From NCBI RefSeq assembly GCF_000006985.1, contig NC_002932.3, forward strand, positions 2,040,001 to 2,104,000: a DNA stretch of 64,000 nucleotides, given 5' to 3'. This document shows, piece by piece, positions 31,029-40,523 of this stretch. Position 1 is the stretch's first letter. Every line of letters starts with the position of its first letter. The position numbers and the translations under genes were made by a program. This DNA is from Chlorobaculum tepidum TLS (GTDB lineage Bacteria > Bacteroidota > Chlorobiia > Chlorobiales > Chlorobiaceae). The notes under the pieces are model-generated. The model did not search any database and was not told where the DNA came from. It saw nothing but the letters and a program-made list of their open reading frames with translations.

Positions 31029-31493
31029 ATGCAGCGACTGCTCTCTTCAAGCCGGTACCTTGTAATCATCGCAGTTGCGGGAACGTTTCTTGCCGCACTG
31101 ACACTGCTTCTGTATGGGGGTATTTCGGTGGTTCAGCTTATTGCCGATACGGTCATGCACGCAGAAATTTCCGGTAAAACCGGCAAGATGCTCGTGCTCG
31201 GCTTCATTGAGAGCATCGATCTGTTCCTGCTAGGCACAGTCTTTTTCATCATCTCGCTGGGGCTGTACGAACTGTTCATCGACGATACACTCGAATTGCC
31301 ACACTGGCTGGTCATTCATACCCTCGACGATCTGAAAAACAAGCTGATCGGCGTCATCGTCGTGGTGATGTCGGTCGTCTTTCTCGGCCATGTGGTGCAA
31401 TGGCACGGTGAACAGGAACTGATCTGGCTTGGCGGGGCAATTGCGCTCGTCACCGCAGGACTGACCTATTTTGTCGGCAGCAAGAAAAAGTAG
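31029..31493 (+). CDS. YqhA/UPF0114-family membrane protein
   Basis: A 154-residue inner-membrane protein with about four hydrophobic segments: near residues 8-32, 50-75, 103-122 and 132-148. FIESIDLFLLGTVFFIISLG followed by LYELFI, and DDLKNKLIGVIVVVMSV, are typical of the YqhA family, whose function is unknown. The open frame extends upstream to 30825, but only from MQRLLSSSRYL (31029) does it match the family. It is a monocistronic gene between a decayed region and the corA pseudogene. Confidence 0.85.
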   Translation: MQRLLSSSRYLVIIAVAGTFLAALTLLLYGGISVVQLIADTVMHAEISGKTGKMLVLGFIESIDLFLLGTVFFIISLGLYELFIDDTLELPHWLVIHTLDDLKNKLIGVIVVVMSVVFLGHVVQWHGEQELIWLGGAIALVTAGLTYFVGSKKK

Positions 31494-31565
31494 GTGCGGA
31501 TGTGTTTGTGAATTTCAGTCCGGTCAGGTTTCCCCGCATCTGGCCGGGCCTGATAAACCATTCCT

Positions 31566-32690
31566 TCAGAACCATTTCCTCGACCGGTAATATTTCATGA
31601 AACCCAGAACGATCAGCACCATGAGGCCGAGCACGGCGTAGTAGCCCCACCAGAGGTTCAGTTCCGGCATTTATTTGAAGTTCATGCCGTAAACCCCGGC
31701 AATGAACGACAGCGGCATGAAGATCGTGGCGATCATGGTGAGGAACTTCATGATTTCGTTCATCCGGTTGTTGACGCCGGCCAGCCAGGTTTCGTGCATG
31801 CTGGTGACGATCTCCCGGAACACCTCGACCGTGTCGATCACGAGAATGACGTGGTCATACACATCCCGGAAATAGTGCTCGACCAGGTCCCCCACCACGG
31901 CGAAGTCGTCTCTCGCGACGCTGCCGATGATCTCCCGCAACGGCCAGACCGCTTTGCGGAACATGATCAGCTCCCGCTTGAGCGCGTTGAGGGCATTGAA
32001 GGTCTCCTGGCTGAAGGTGGCCATCAGGTCGGCGTCCAGCATATCGATCCGGTTCTCGATCTCTTCGAGTATCGAGAAGTAGTGGTCAACAACCGAATCG
32101 ACGAGGGCGTAAGCAAGAAAATCGGCCTCGTGCTTTCTGACTTTGGCGTTGCTGCTGCCGATCCGCTGCCGGAGGGCGTCGAACGTGTCGCCCGGCTTTT
32201 CCTGAAAGGTGATGAGCCAGCCGGGGCCGAGCACGATGCTCAGCTGTTCCTGGCTGATTTCGCCGGTCTCGCGGTTGAAGTCGAGCATCTGGAGCGACAG
32301 GAAGAGGTAGCGTTCGAAATCCTCAACCTTCGGGCGCTGGCCAGTGTGCAGGATGTCCTCCTGCGTCAGCGGATCGATGCCGAACAGCTCCCCGAGCTTT
32401 TCGATCACGCCAGTTTCGTGCAGGCCATCGACATTGATCCAGAGCACTTTGAATTTCTCTTTCAGGGCGAAGCACTCTGCGGCATCGCTGACGGACATCG
32501 TGACCGTCTGCTTTTCGTCATAGCCGATGACCGTGATTTCAGCCTTCTCGACCTTCTATTCGCCGATATGGATGAGCGAGCCCGGCGGCTGGCCGATCGA
32601 TTTGTGGCGGCTCCTGAAGAGCCGTTTTTCATACTTCCGCTTGTGGGCATGTCCGTGAAGCGGATGTGGTACGGGCTGCTTGTTCTTCAT
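31566..32690 (-). pseudogene. corA: CorA-type magnesium/cobalt transporter interrupted by two in-frame stop codons
   Basis: A single uninterrupted reading phase of 375 codons encodes a full CorA, but codon 45 is TAG (32556-32558) and codon 340 is TAA (31671-31673). Before the first stop: MKNKQPVPHPLHGHAHKRK and a basic stretch ending HIGE; between the stops: the large cytoplasmic domain, the first membrane helix and the GMN pore motif (FIAGVYGMNFK); after the second: MPELNLWWGYYAVLGLMV, the second helix, and a KYYRSRKWF end. A 275-residue product from ATG 32498 could be made but would lack the second membrane helix and the basic C-terminus, which CorA pentamers need. Each stop is one base away from a sense codon, CAG to TAG and probably TAT or TAC to TAA. 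Confidence 0.85.
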
Positions 32691-32804
32691 CGGCGGCTCC
32701 TCAATGGTTACCCTTCTTCGTTCATGAGGCAAACCGGTTTGACGGCCTGCCGGTTCCGGATTGGCAAATCAGCAGATCGAATCAAAAGCCCGAACAATAA
32801 AGCC

Positions 32805-34088
32805 TCAATGCAATGGCTGGCTGGCGATCGCTCTCGTCAGCTCGTGCATGACGGTGCCGATGGCGTGCTTCTCCCGGAGCCAGTCAGGCGTGCTGTGCAG
32901 GTTCCCGAACGACCAGGCAGAAGCCATCGCACGGAACAGCTCCATGATCGCTTTTGCGTCTCCGGCGGGCGCAGACATGCCGCCGGCATCGAGCACCAGC
33001 CGCGACGCTTCGCCATCGGGCGCGATGACGCACAAGGGCAGGCCCATGCCAAGCGCGTCGACCAGGCGATCCGGCACAATGCTTGCGCTGGCCGCGGAGT
33101 TCCCCAGCACGGCACAGAAAAACGCTGTCTTCCTGCACTCCTCCAGCTCACTGTCGATTCCGCCGGTTGCATCAACGGTGAAGAGTTTCCGGACCCGTTT
33201 TTTGGCAGTGCGGCGCAGAAGCTCCGGCACACCATCGCCGAGAAGCACGATCTCGATGCCTCCGGCGATGATGCCGTCTGCCTGTATCCAGGCCTCAAGG
33301 CCGGAGACGAGCGCCTTGAGATTGGCAACAGGCAAATCGGCCACCAGCAACGCGATGCGCAGCACTGTGCCTGAACGGTTCGGCTCCTGCCGCCTGAATG
33401 CCGGATGTGACGGATCAAAGGCTGGGGGCACGATGGTCACAAGGTTGTTGTCGAGCTTGCCGTGGTATTTTTTCAGGAAATACTCCTTGAGAAGGCGGTT
33501 CGGCGTCAAGATCGGCACGCCCGAGAGCATGACCTGCTCCTCGGCTTTGGCCGCCGCGGAGGAACGGGATGCACCGGGCCGGGGCATCGACGGATCGAGC
33601 GGCTCGGTGATGTCGAGCATGATGTTCAGCGAGTGCTTCCGGGCGATGTCAAATGCGAGCCAGAGCGGCTCCAGAGGCGGCCCCTGGGCATAGAGCAGCT
33701 CGATCTCCTGATCCTCTTCGAGCAGCCGCTCGACCGTGGCCGTGGCATTTTTCAGCCAGAGTTCGCCGTCAGTCGCGCTTTTGAACGATTTGGCCTGCCG
33801 TCCCTTGAACAGCCCCGTCGTACCAGGAACCTCCTGCCCATGCAACAGTGCGCACCGGCCTGCCGCGTCGAGTTCACCGGCATCAAGGTCGGGGGCAATG
33901 CGGCACACCTCATTGACGGGATTCGCGCCAGACTTCACGCCCCCAGCCATGCCGGCGATGGCGGGAGGGGCGACGACAACCGGCTCCCAGCCAATGGTGG
34001 TGAAATTTGAGGCGAACTTCCATACCCTCGATGCGCTGCCGGTGACGTATGGCGGAAAGTTGCGGGTAAGGATCAGGACTTTTCTCAC
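32805..34088 (-). CDS. Glycosyltransferase-like protein of the polysaccharide operon
   Basis: A 427-residue soluble protein starting MRKVLILTRNFPPYVTGSAS, a GT-B N-terminal beta strand with the PP-x-x-G-G-type loop seen in GT4 enzymes. The C-terminal half has GIEIVLLGDGVPELL, VPDRLVDALGMGLPLCVIAP and a Glu-containing segment GEASRLVLDAGG, in the donor-binding region. Similarity to GT4 is visible but weak, so donor and acceptor are unknown. The GTG start overlaps the stop of the upstream gene by 4 bp (GTGA), a sign of translational coupling. It is the last gene of the operon; no clear hairpin follows in the 114 bp before the corA pseudogene. Confidence 0.7.
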   Translation of the reverse strand: MRKVLILTRNFPPYVTGSASRVWKFASNFTTIGWEPVVVAPPAIAGMAGGVKSGANPVNEVCRIAPDLDAGELDAAGRCALLHGQEVPGTTGLFKGRQAKSFKSATDGELWLKNATATVERLLEEDQEIELLYAQGPPLEPLWLAFDIARKHSLNIMLDITEPLDPSMPRPGASRSSAAAKAEEQVMLSGVPILTPNRLLKEYFLKKYHGKLDNNLVTIVPPAFDPSHPAFRRQEPNRSGTVLRIALLVADLPVANLKALVSGLEAWIQADGIIAGGIEIVLLGDGVPELLRRTAKKRVRKLFTVDATGGIDSELEECRKTAFFCAVLGNSAASASIVPDRLVDALGMGLPLCVIAPDGEASRLVLDAGGMSAPAGDAKAIMELFRAMASAWSFGNLHSTPDWLREKHAIGTVMHELTRAIASQPLH

Positions 34089-36466
34089 GGCTTGTCCGAA
34101 GATTTGATGGTTTTCGATGACGTTCTTCCGGTAACGATTCCAGCGGCGATGAGACCGATCGACAGGAGCGTGGCGACGAGCGAGACCGTCCGGCCCGTTT
34201 CGAAACGGCTCCGGTCATAGACGAACCGCACCTCGTGCTCGCCCGGTGGCACTGCTATGCCACGAATGATGCCATCGATTTTGAGCGTCGGCTGCTCGCG
34301 GCCATCGACTGTAAGCTTCCATCGCTCGGGATAGAAGACTTCGCTGAGCACGAGCAAAGCGTCGCCCTCCGCACGAACCTTCATCGCGATCGATTCGGCG
34401 CTCCGCTGCATTGAGAGCACCGTGCCGGTCGAAAAACGCTCCATCCCCTGCCACGGAACTCCGGTCACAAATGCTCCGCCGTCGGCACCCCGCCCGGCCA
34501 TGACCGCCGCGATGGCCTCATCGTCGCTCTGAACGGCGACAGCCCACGGCGCGAACCAGGCTCGCGGCATCGAGCCCGCAAGCTCATACACCGCAACCGG
34601 CACTTCGCCGGAAATGAGATTGAGCTTCCCGGCAGCCACCGCCTTCAGCGCAGGATTGTCGATCGGTGCAGGGCTGAGCACATAGCCTACGTTCAGCATC
34701 CGCAACACATCGAGGTTGGCCAGATTGTCGGTACGGGCGAGCAGCTCCTGATAGACTCCGAGCTTGGCTGCATGGTAGCCGCCAACCGATTCGATGCCAG
34801 CAAGGCTGAACTTGTTTTCAGTGAAAAGGCGGCCTGCCGGATAAATCCGGAACACGCCCGGGCGGCTGGCAAGGAAGCGGGTGATCTCATCACCTTCGAG
34901 CGCTCGGTCAAGCGCCGTGCGTTCAACCAGCGGTGAAACCCGCAAGGAGTGGTCATCGGGAGAGACGATGCGATGGTCGATCCAGCCGAGGTCGGCGCAC
35001 GACAGCGCAACCAGTACGATGGCCACCGCTCTCGCCCCGATCATGCCCCGCGCGGCGATCCACAACAGGCCAGCAATGGCTGCCGCCACAACGATCAGCA
35101 CGAAGAGGCTCCCGCTCCACAGCTCCCAGCGAAGATTGCCGACCATCGGAACCAGATCGTAGTTGTCGATCTGCACCGCAGGAAAGGCAGCGCGAAGCAG
35201 TTGTTTGAGTTCCCCTTCAAACGCGAGAAAGAACACTGCCGCCACACCGATGACGAGACCGCCCCACTTGAACACGGGAGACGATTCTACCAGCGGCCTG
35301 TCGAGCCACGCCTGAAGCCCATACCCGGCAAGCAGCGCAAGGCAGAGCGCCACGACGACGAGCGCCATCGACGGCACCCGGAAGGAGCTGAACTTTGGCG
35401 CGAAGTAGTAGAAAAGGTCATACACCGGGCTGAAAAAGTTGCCGAATGAGAGCAGAAGCGCCAGCGCCGTCATGGCGGAAAGGAACAGCACCATCGGCTT
35501 TTTGCGACCAGCGACGACTCCGGCAATGGCGAAGCCAAGCACGACGAGGCCCGCGTAGTGGGGAAAATCGGTGAAGGGCATGAAGCCCCAGTAGGTGATG
35601 CCGCCAAAGCCGAACGCGCCGGGCATCAGGTAGGTAATCAGCTCCAGCGGATGCATCGACCACAGCGTTGCGTAGCGATAAGCCTCGGCGGCATCGCCAG
35701 CCCCCGAACGCGCTGAGAAAGGCAGATAGCCGAGCGCAGGCAGATAGACCTGCAAGGCGATAGCCCCGCCAAGCGCGAGCGCCGCGAGGGCGAGCACTCC
35801 GACCTTCCCCTTCGAAACGCCGGGCGGCTTCGTGTCGATCAGAATCTTCACCACGAGCAGCGGCACAGCGAGCATCCAGGTGTACCACGCGATCTGCACA
35901 TGCGCGCGCTGGAGCTGCAAGCCGAGCATCAGCGCCAGTAGTCCCGCGTCGGCAAGGCGGCCCTTTTCGCTGAGGCGAAGCGCCGCCCAGAAAACCCACG
36001 GCATGTACGCCGCCGTCATGAGCTGACTACCGTGACCATACACGAGCATGGCGGTCATGTAGGGATTGAGCATAAAGGCCGACCCCGAGAGGAACGCAGG
36101 AATGCTGCCGAGACCAAGCCGCCGCGCGAGCACGAAGCCGCCCATTCCGGCAAACACGAGATGCAGAAGCTGAATGTACATCGGGTCGAAATGCAGGAAT
36201 CCGAACAGCAGGTTCGGCAGATAGAGCTCGCTCAGGTAGCTGAAGGCCTCGACGGTGGGCATTCCCGAAAATGTCCAGGGCTGCCAGAGCGGGTAGCGGC
36301 CGGATTGCGCCTGCAATGCTTCGAGCGCTTTGTCGAGCGCCATCGGCGCGACGCTGTCCGGCGAACCCGGCACGAAGCGCAGGGTGAGAAGCGGGCCGAA
36401 AGGCACAACGAGCAGAAGGGCTAACAGGGCTATGGCGACCAGGGACGGCCAAGGGGCTTTTTTCAC
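34085..36466 (-). CDS. YfhO-like large integral membrane protein
   Basis: A 793-residue protein. About twelve or more hydrophobic segments fill residues 1-510, and a soluble periplasmic-looking domain of about 250 residues follows, with a final helix near 760-780. WQPWTFSGMPTVEAFSYLSE and SEVFYPERWKLTVDGREQP fit the YfhO/GT-C-like family, members of which add sugars to surface polymers from lipid-linked donors. It starts with a GTG that overlaps the preceding stop (GTGA) and itself overlaps the next gene by 4 bp. In this context it is a candidate membrane glycosyltransferase or polymer-modifying enzyme (inference). Confidence 0.75.
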   Translation of the reverse strand: MKKAPWPSLVAIALLALLLVVPFGPLLTLRFVPGSPDSVAPMALDKALEALQAQSGRYPLWQPWTFSGMPTVEAFSYLSELYLPNLLFGFLHFDPMYIQLLHLVFAGMGGFVLARRLGLGSIPAFLSGSAFMLNPYMTAMLVYGHGSQLMTAAYMPWVFWAALRLSEKGRLADAGLLALMLGLQLQRAHVQIAWYTWMLAVPLLVVKILIDTKPPGVSKGKVGVLALAALALGGAIALQVYLPALGYLPFSARSGAGDAAEAYRYATLWSMHPLELITYLMPGAFGFGGITYWGFMPFTDFPHYAGLVVLGFAIAGVVAGRKKPMVLFLSAMTALALLLSFGNFFSPVYDLFYYFAPKFSSFRVPSMALVVVALCLALLAGYGLQAWLDRPLVESSPVFKWGGLVIGVAAVFFLAFEGELKQLLRAAFPAVQIDNYDLVPMVGNLRWELWSGSLFVLIVVAAAIAGLLWIAARGMIGARAVAIVLVALSCADLGWIDHRIVSPDDHSLRVSPLVERTALDRALEGDEITRFLASRPGVFRIYPAGRLFTENKFSLAGIESVGGYHAAKLGVYQELLARTDNLANLDVLRMLNVGYVLSPAPIDNPALKAVAAGKLNLISGEVPVAVYELAGSMPRAWFAPWAVAVQSDDEAIAAVMAGRGADGGAFVTGVPWQGMERFSTGTVLSMQRSAESIAMKVRAEGDALLVLSEVFYPERWKLTVDGREQPTLKIDGIIRGIAVPPGEHEVRFVYDRSRFETGRTVSLVATLLSIGLIAAGIVTGRTSSKTIKSSDKP

Positions 36467-37959
36467 GGCGCGGCGTTCGTTCTTTGACGTTTCAGAAAAG
36501 GCATAAAATTTAAAATAACTTCCATCTCCTCCCGTTCCAACCGGAGCGCCCGGATCAGCAGTATATACACGAAACCTCCCGCTACACCTGCCACGGCAAG
36601 CAGCATGAGCGGCGGTAGCGACGAGGCCCCGTACCTGATTGCAAGCATGATTGCCCCTACGGCGATACCCGCCGCGAGCGGCTTCCAGAGTTTGCCCGAA
36701 AGTGCCGGAATGCCCAGCTGAGAGCGCAATTCAGCCATCCGCACGATGGTCAGCAACGCCATGACGGCGAGCGTCGAGAAGGCCGCCCCGTTCAATCCAA
36801 ATCGAGGGATCAGGAGCCAGTGCAGAAGAGTCTGAAGCAGCAGCGCCCCGGCCTGATTCATCATGCTCAGCCGCTCCCCGCCGCTCATGGCAAGCACCGT
36901 GTTGCCGAGACCAAACGAGGCATACAGAAGCGACGTGACAGCCAGAAGCACCAGCGCTGTCGATCCCGCACCGAAGCCCTTGCCAAACACGGAGAGCACC
37001 TCGTCAGGAAAAAGCACGAGCAGCAGGAACGGCACCATGACGAGCATCACAATCCAGCGGTTTACTGTCTCGTAGGTCTCCCGAATGCCTGTATTTTCCT
37101 GCCGCCCATGGTATCCGGCGATTATGGGGGCAGCGATCCCGGAAAATGCAAGCAGTACAGAACGCAATAGCCCGGCCGTGCGTGCGGCGGACTGGTAGAG
37201 GCCAACCGTACGCACATCGGTCAGAAAACCGAGCATCACCACGTCGATCCAGTGCGACAGGATCGAGAAAAGTGCCACGGCAAGCAGCGGCAGGGAGAAC
37301 TGCCACAGCTCCCGGTTGCCGTAGGCGCGGCACACGTCGCTCAGGCCGATACCAGTCACTTGCCTGAAACCCGGCAGAATCCAGACGAGTGCCGCCAGCG
37401 GCGCAAGTAGAAACGGCAAGGCCAGCGCCGCGCTGACGCCCAAAGCGTAACGGGCGGCAACCATCGTGAGCACCAGCAGCACCGGTTGAATCACCTGCGT
37501 GGCCAGCACCTTGGGTAAAAGGTTGTGATGCGCCTGCATGGTAACCCCTGCCATGATCGTCATCACTGACAACGGCAAGGCCAGCGCCGCGCTGCACAGC
37601 GCCAGCTGCATAAGCCAGCCTCCGTGCAACAGCCCGGCAACATCCCCCGAAAAGAGCAGCACCAGCACACCGGCAAGCATCGACGCAAGCACCGAACGCT
37701 TCATAGCCGACGCGATGATGCTCTTGCGCTTTTCGCCCTCCCGCTGGCTGACAAAGCGCAGCAAGCCCGCATCAAATCCACCTACAGCCACCACTTCGCC
37801 CACCTGCATCACGGCGACCACGAGCGCGTAGGTGCCGAGAGCCTCCGCGCCAAGTAACCTTGCCGCCGCGAAGTTGTAGCCAAAGCGGAAGAGCTGGCCG
37901 AACGCAAATCCTGCCATCGCGATACTTCCCTCCCTGGCGATGGTCACGTCCCGTTTCAC
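36463..37959 (-). CDS. Wzx-type polysaccharide flippase (MOP superfamily)
   Basis: A 498-residue membrane protein with about fourteen hydrophobic helices, the size and layout of O-antigen/teichoic acid flippases that move lipid-linked oligosaccharides across the inner membrane. It starts MKRDVTIAREGSIAMAGFAF and has AARLLGAEALGTYALVVAVM, a segment typical of this superfamily. It starts with GTG overlapping the stop of the glycosyltransferase before it by 4 bp. The operon context strongly supports the flippase role; the substrate is unknown. Confidence 0.88.
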   Translation of the reverse strand: MKRDVTIAREGSIAMAGFAFGQLFRFGYNFAAARLLGAEALGTYALVVAVMQVGEVVAVGGFDAGLLRFVSQREGEKRKSIIASAMKRSVLASMLAGVLVLLFSGDVAGLLHGGWLMQLALCSAALALPLSVMTIMAGVTMQAHHNLLPKVLATQVIQPVLLVLTMVAARYALGVSAALALPFLLAPLAALVWILPGFRQVTGIGLSDVCRAYGNRELWQFSLPLLAVALFSILSHWIDVVMLGFLTDVRTVGLYQSAARTAGLLRSVLLAFSGIAAPIIAGYHGRQENTGIRETYETVNRWIVMLVMVPFLLLVLFPDEVLSVFGKGFGAGSTALVLLAVTSLLYASFGLGNTVLAMSGGERLSMMNQAGALLLQTLLHWLLIPRFGLNGAAFSTLAVMALLTIVRMAELRSQLGIPALSGKLWKPLAAGIAVGAIMLAIRYGASSLPPLMLLAVAGVAGGFVYILLIRALRLEREEMEVILNFMPFLKRQRTNAAP

Positions 37960-39104
37960 GAGAGCCTCCGTTGCATGGCATTACGCAACTCGTGCACCAT
38001 CGTTTCGGCAAGCGCCTCCCAGCTGTGCGCTCTGGCGAATGCCTGCCGCGCCGCTTTTCGCCCGTCGGCCAGCGCCTGCGTCACGAGCCGCACGAACTCC
38101 TCGGGCGTCGAGGCCACATGCGCTACGCCGCTCGCCTTGCGGACAGCATCGCAATAGTCGATGGCAAGAATCGGCACTCCCGCCGCCGCGTATTCGTAGA
38201 GCTTGTTCGGATTGGAAGCTCGCTTCAGTGGACTCCGTTCGAGCGGCATCAGCGCCAGATCGAAGCGCTGCACCCACGCCGGAAGCTCGTCGTAGCCAAC
38301 CTTGCCGACCCAGTGAACATTCGGCAGGGACAACAACTCAACGTGCCTATCCGCCCAGTCATGCGCATATGCCGGGCCAACGAGAACGACGCTGTACTCC
38401 GGCCAAGCGCGGGCGACCGAGGCGACGAGATCGGCATCGATCCAGTCCATCGCGCCAGCGTAGCCGAGTATCGGACCCGGTAGCGAGCAAAGCTGTTCCG
38501 GCGTTTCGGGACGCGGCACAGCGAAGTGGTCGAACTCGACGCCGTTGCCGAGTTCGACGCAGCGCTGCTCCGGTCGTGGACTGAGCTTGTCGAGCAACGG
38601 ATTGCTCACGTAAAAAATCAGGTCGGCCTTTTCGACAAAGCGATGCATGGATTCGCGCAGCCACGGCTGGCCGGACGTGAAACCGAGGTGATCGTCGTTG
38701 GCATCGTAAAAACGCACCCGGCACGGCATCGAGGCGGCCACCCCGCCCCAGTAGATGTTGCTCAGCCCGATGAGCCGCTCAGAGGACGAAAAGCCGAGCG
38801 CCTGGCACCAGAATGCGGCGATCATCCGGCCTGCAAGCGCGACAAGCCAGCGGATAAGCGCGTTGTCGAAAAGCTGCGGCTCACCCGACGGAATGTTTTT
38901 GAGGAACGGCACGGTCACCACCGTCACGCGCCCGCGCTTCGCGGGCAGCCAGTGGCTCCGGCGGCCAACGGCGAACGGCTCGACGAAGAGGATGCGCCAC
39001 TGTTCCGGAAAGCGATTGAGCAGGCGCTGCTTCCGGGTAGAGAGAAAGTCCCACTGGATTTCGGAGAACCAGATGAGATCGATGTGCTCAGCGCCGTGCC
39101 GCAA
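37956..39104 (-). CDS. Glycosyltransferase, GT4-like
   Basis: About 382 residues. The C-terminal domain has GPILGYAGAMDWID, VVLVGPAY, LPNVHWVGKVGYDELPAWVQ and NPNKLYEYAAAGVPILA, the retaining GT-B donor-site pattern (E in KLYEY). The open frame extends to 39188, but the extra residues overlap the methyltransferase gene heavily. A TTG at 39104 (MRHGAEHIDLIWFSE) fits the predicted Rossmann start and overlaps the previous stop by 17 bp. The start is the least certain of this operon. Probably transfers a sugar to the lipid-linked repeat unit. Confidence 0.82.
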   Translation of the reverse strand: MRHGAEHIDLIWFSEIQWDFLSTRKQRLLNRFPEQWRILFVEPFAVGRRSHWLPAKRGRVTVVTVPFLKNIPSGEPQLFDNALIRWLVALAGRMIAAFWCQALGFSSSERLIGLSNIYWGGVAASMPCRVRFYDANDDHLGFTSGQPWLRESMHRFVEKADLIFYVSNPLLDKLSPRPEQRCVELGNGVEFDHFAVPRPETPEQLCSLPGPILGYAGAMDWIDADLVASVARAWPEYSVVLVGPAYAHDWADRHVELLSLPNVHWVGKVGYDELPAWVQRFDLALMPLERSPLKRASNPNKLYEYAAAGVPILAIDYCDAVRKASGVAHVASTPEEFVRLVTQALADGRKAARQAFARAHSWEALAETMVHELRNAMQRRLS

Positions 39105-39669
39105 GCTCGTAAATCCTGATTTTTTCGAAAATGCACCGCAGGAGGGGACGGACGCCGCGCAGGCAGAAAAGAGGCGAACGGATGCCAAACTCCGCGCAGC
39201 GCACTACCTCAAAGCCAGAGCGAGACAGAAGCGCTTCGAGTGAGCGGCGAGGCATTTCGTGGAAGTGGTCGGGACTTTGCAGAAAGCCCGGCTTCCTCGC
39301 CGGAGTCGAGAGAAACAGGCGCGACGACGGGGCGGGATCGAGCGCGGCGCGAATCTGGAGCAGAAGATGGAGCGGGTTGTAGAGGTGCTCGATCACCTCG
39401 AACGCCGTCACCACCGGATAGCGAGTAGCCACGTTGAGTGGCTCGGTGTCGAGATCGACCGAGGTCGTGTCGAAACGGCAGCCGAAGTGCGCTTCGAGCA
39501 TGGCGGTCATGGGCGTGCGGTCGCCAATGTCGAGTCCCGCCTGCACCGGAAGCGAGATTGCTTCAGACGCCGCGACGAATGCCAAACTCATCTCCCACCG
39601 CATCCGGTGGGCCGGGTCAGCGCTCCAAGCGCCATCAACGACCGTCCGAAACTCCTGGCCGCGCGTCAT
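39088..39669 (-). CDS. SAM-dependent class I methyltransferase
   Basis: A 193-residue protein from ATG 39669, which overlaps the preceding stop as ATGA. GLDIGDRTPMT resembles motif I, TAFEVIEHLYNPLHLL is the typical post-motif of UbiE/Methyltransf_11 proteins, and STPARKPGFLQSPDHFHEMP is common in methyltransferases of surface-sugar clusters. The motif I glycines are fewer than usual (DIGDRTP). Likely methylates a sugar or caps a glycan; the target is not visible in the sequence. Confidence 0.75.
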   Translation of the reverse strand: MTRGQEFRTVVDGAWSADPAHRMRWEMSLAFVAASEAISLPVQAGLDIGDRTPMTAMLEAHFGCRFDTTSVDLDTEPLNVATRYPVVTAFEVIEHLYNPLHLLLQIRAALDPAPSSRLFLSTPARKPGFLQSPDHFHEMPRRSLEALLSRSGFEVVRCAEFGIRSPLFCLRGVRPLLRCIFEKIRIYELAARR

Positions 39670-40523
39670 GCCTCTTCCCGCTCTTGCGATGACGTCCACC
39701 TGAAAAACTGGAAGCGCAGCAGACCGAGCAGCGCGCGGAAGGGCAGAAGCAGCGGATAGAGCACAAGGCCGCCGATCATGCCGTGCTTGGCGAACAGCAT
39801 CATCGCCGCACCGCTTTTACGGAGCTGCTTGCCGAGGTTCATCTCGCCGCCGGAGGAAGCCGAAACGCGATGCCAGATACGCGACGCGGGCTGGTACATG
39901 ACGATGAGGCCGCGCTCGCGCACCTTCATCGAGAGATCGACATCCTCGCCGTACATCCGGAACCGCTCGTCAAAACCACCGACCTCCTCGAACACGCGGC
40001 ACCTCATTGCCAGGCAGCAACCGGTGGCGTACCAGACCGGCTCCGGCGTATCGAAGCGCGGCCCGTCAGGCTGGCGAATACCGGTGTGCTCAATCAGCCC
40101 GGTCGCTGATTCGAGCACGCCGCCCGCGTACCAGATGCGCCCCGGATCGTCCATGTAGAGAATTTTCGGCGCGGCAATGCCTACCCACGGCTTTTGCAGT
40201 TCGTCGAGCAGAGGCTGGAGAAAACCGGGATCGACGACGGTGTCGTTGTTCAGGAACACCACGCGGTCAAAGCCGCGCCCGCGCAGAGAACGGAATGCCG
40301 CGTTGTTGCCGGCTGCGAAGCCGAGGTTGCGCCCAAGCTCGAGAATCTCGACCTCCGGAAACGCCTGGCGAACGAGGCCCACCGTGCCATCGGTAGAACC
40401 GTTGTCCGCCAGAATGACCGTAAACGCTGGCTGCCGCACCTTCGCGAGTGAGGCCAGGCAGGCGAGGGTATCGGCTGCACCGTTCCAGCCCAGCACAATG
40501 ACCGCAGTTTTTCCGCCATTCAT
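39666..40523 (-). CDS. Glycosyltransferase family 2
   Basis: A 285-residue GT-A enzyme starting MNGGKTAVIVLGWNGAADTL. Key features are VILADNGSTDGTVGLV, the DxD-like VVFLNNDTVVDPGFL, and FRMYGEDVDLSMKVRERGL, in the ED-x-D acceptor-site position. This resembles rhamnosyltransferase-type GT2 enzymes. A hydrophobic patch lies near the C-terminus (GLVLYPLLLPFRALLGLL), possibly for membrane association. The ATG overlaps the stop of the previous gene as ATGA; the frame open upstream to 40583 is not needed. Confidence 0.9.
   Translation of the reverse strand: MNGGKTAVIVLGWNGAADTLACLASLAKVRQPAFTVILADNGSTDGTVGLVRQAFPEVEILELGRNLGFAAGNNAAFRSLRGRGFDRVVFLNNDTVVDPGFLQPLLDELQKPWVGIAAPKILYMDDPGRIWYAGGVLESATGLIEHTGIRQPDGPRFDTPEPVWYATGCCLAMRCRVFEEVGGFDERFRMYGEDVDLSMKVRERGLIVMYQPASRIWHRVSASSGGEMNLGKQLRKSGAAMMLFAKHGMIGGLVLYPLLLPFRALLGLLRFQFFRWTSSQEREEA

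Noticed and set aside
31671-32690. Selenocysteine or pyrrolysine recoding to explain the corA stops
   Set aside because: The stops are TAG and TAA, not TGA, no recoding element or suppressor tRNA is visible in the window, and simple nonsense mutations explain both.
31794-33374. A 526-codon plus-strand open frame
   Set aside because: It is antisense to corA and the last operon gene; its composition (Arg/His/Asp/Val-rich) is that of a shadow frame and it has no family motif.
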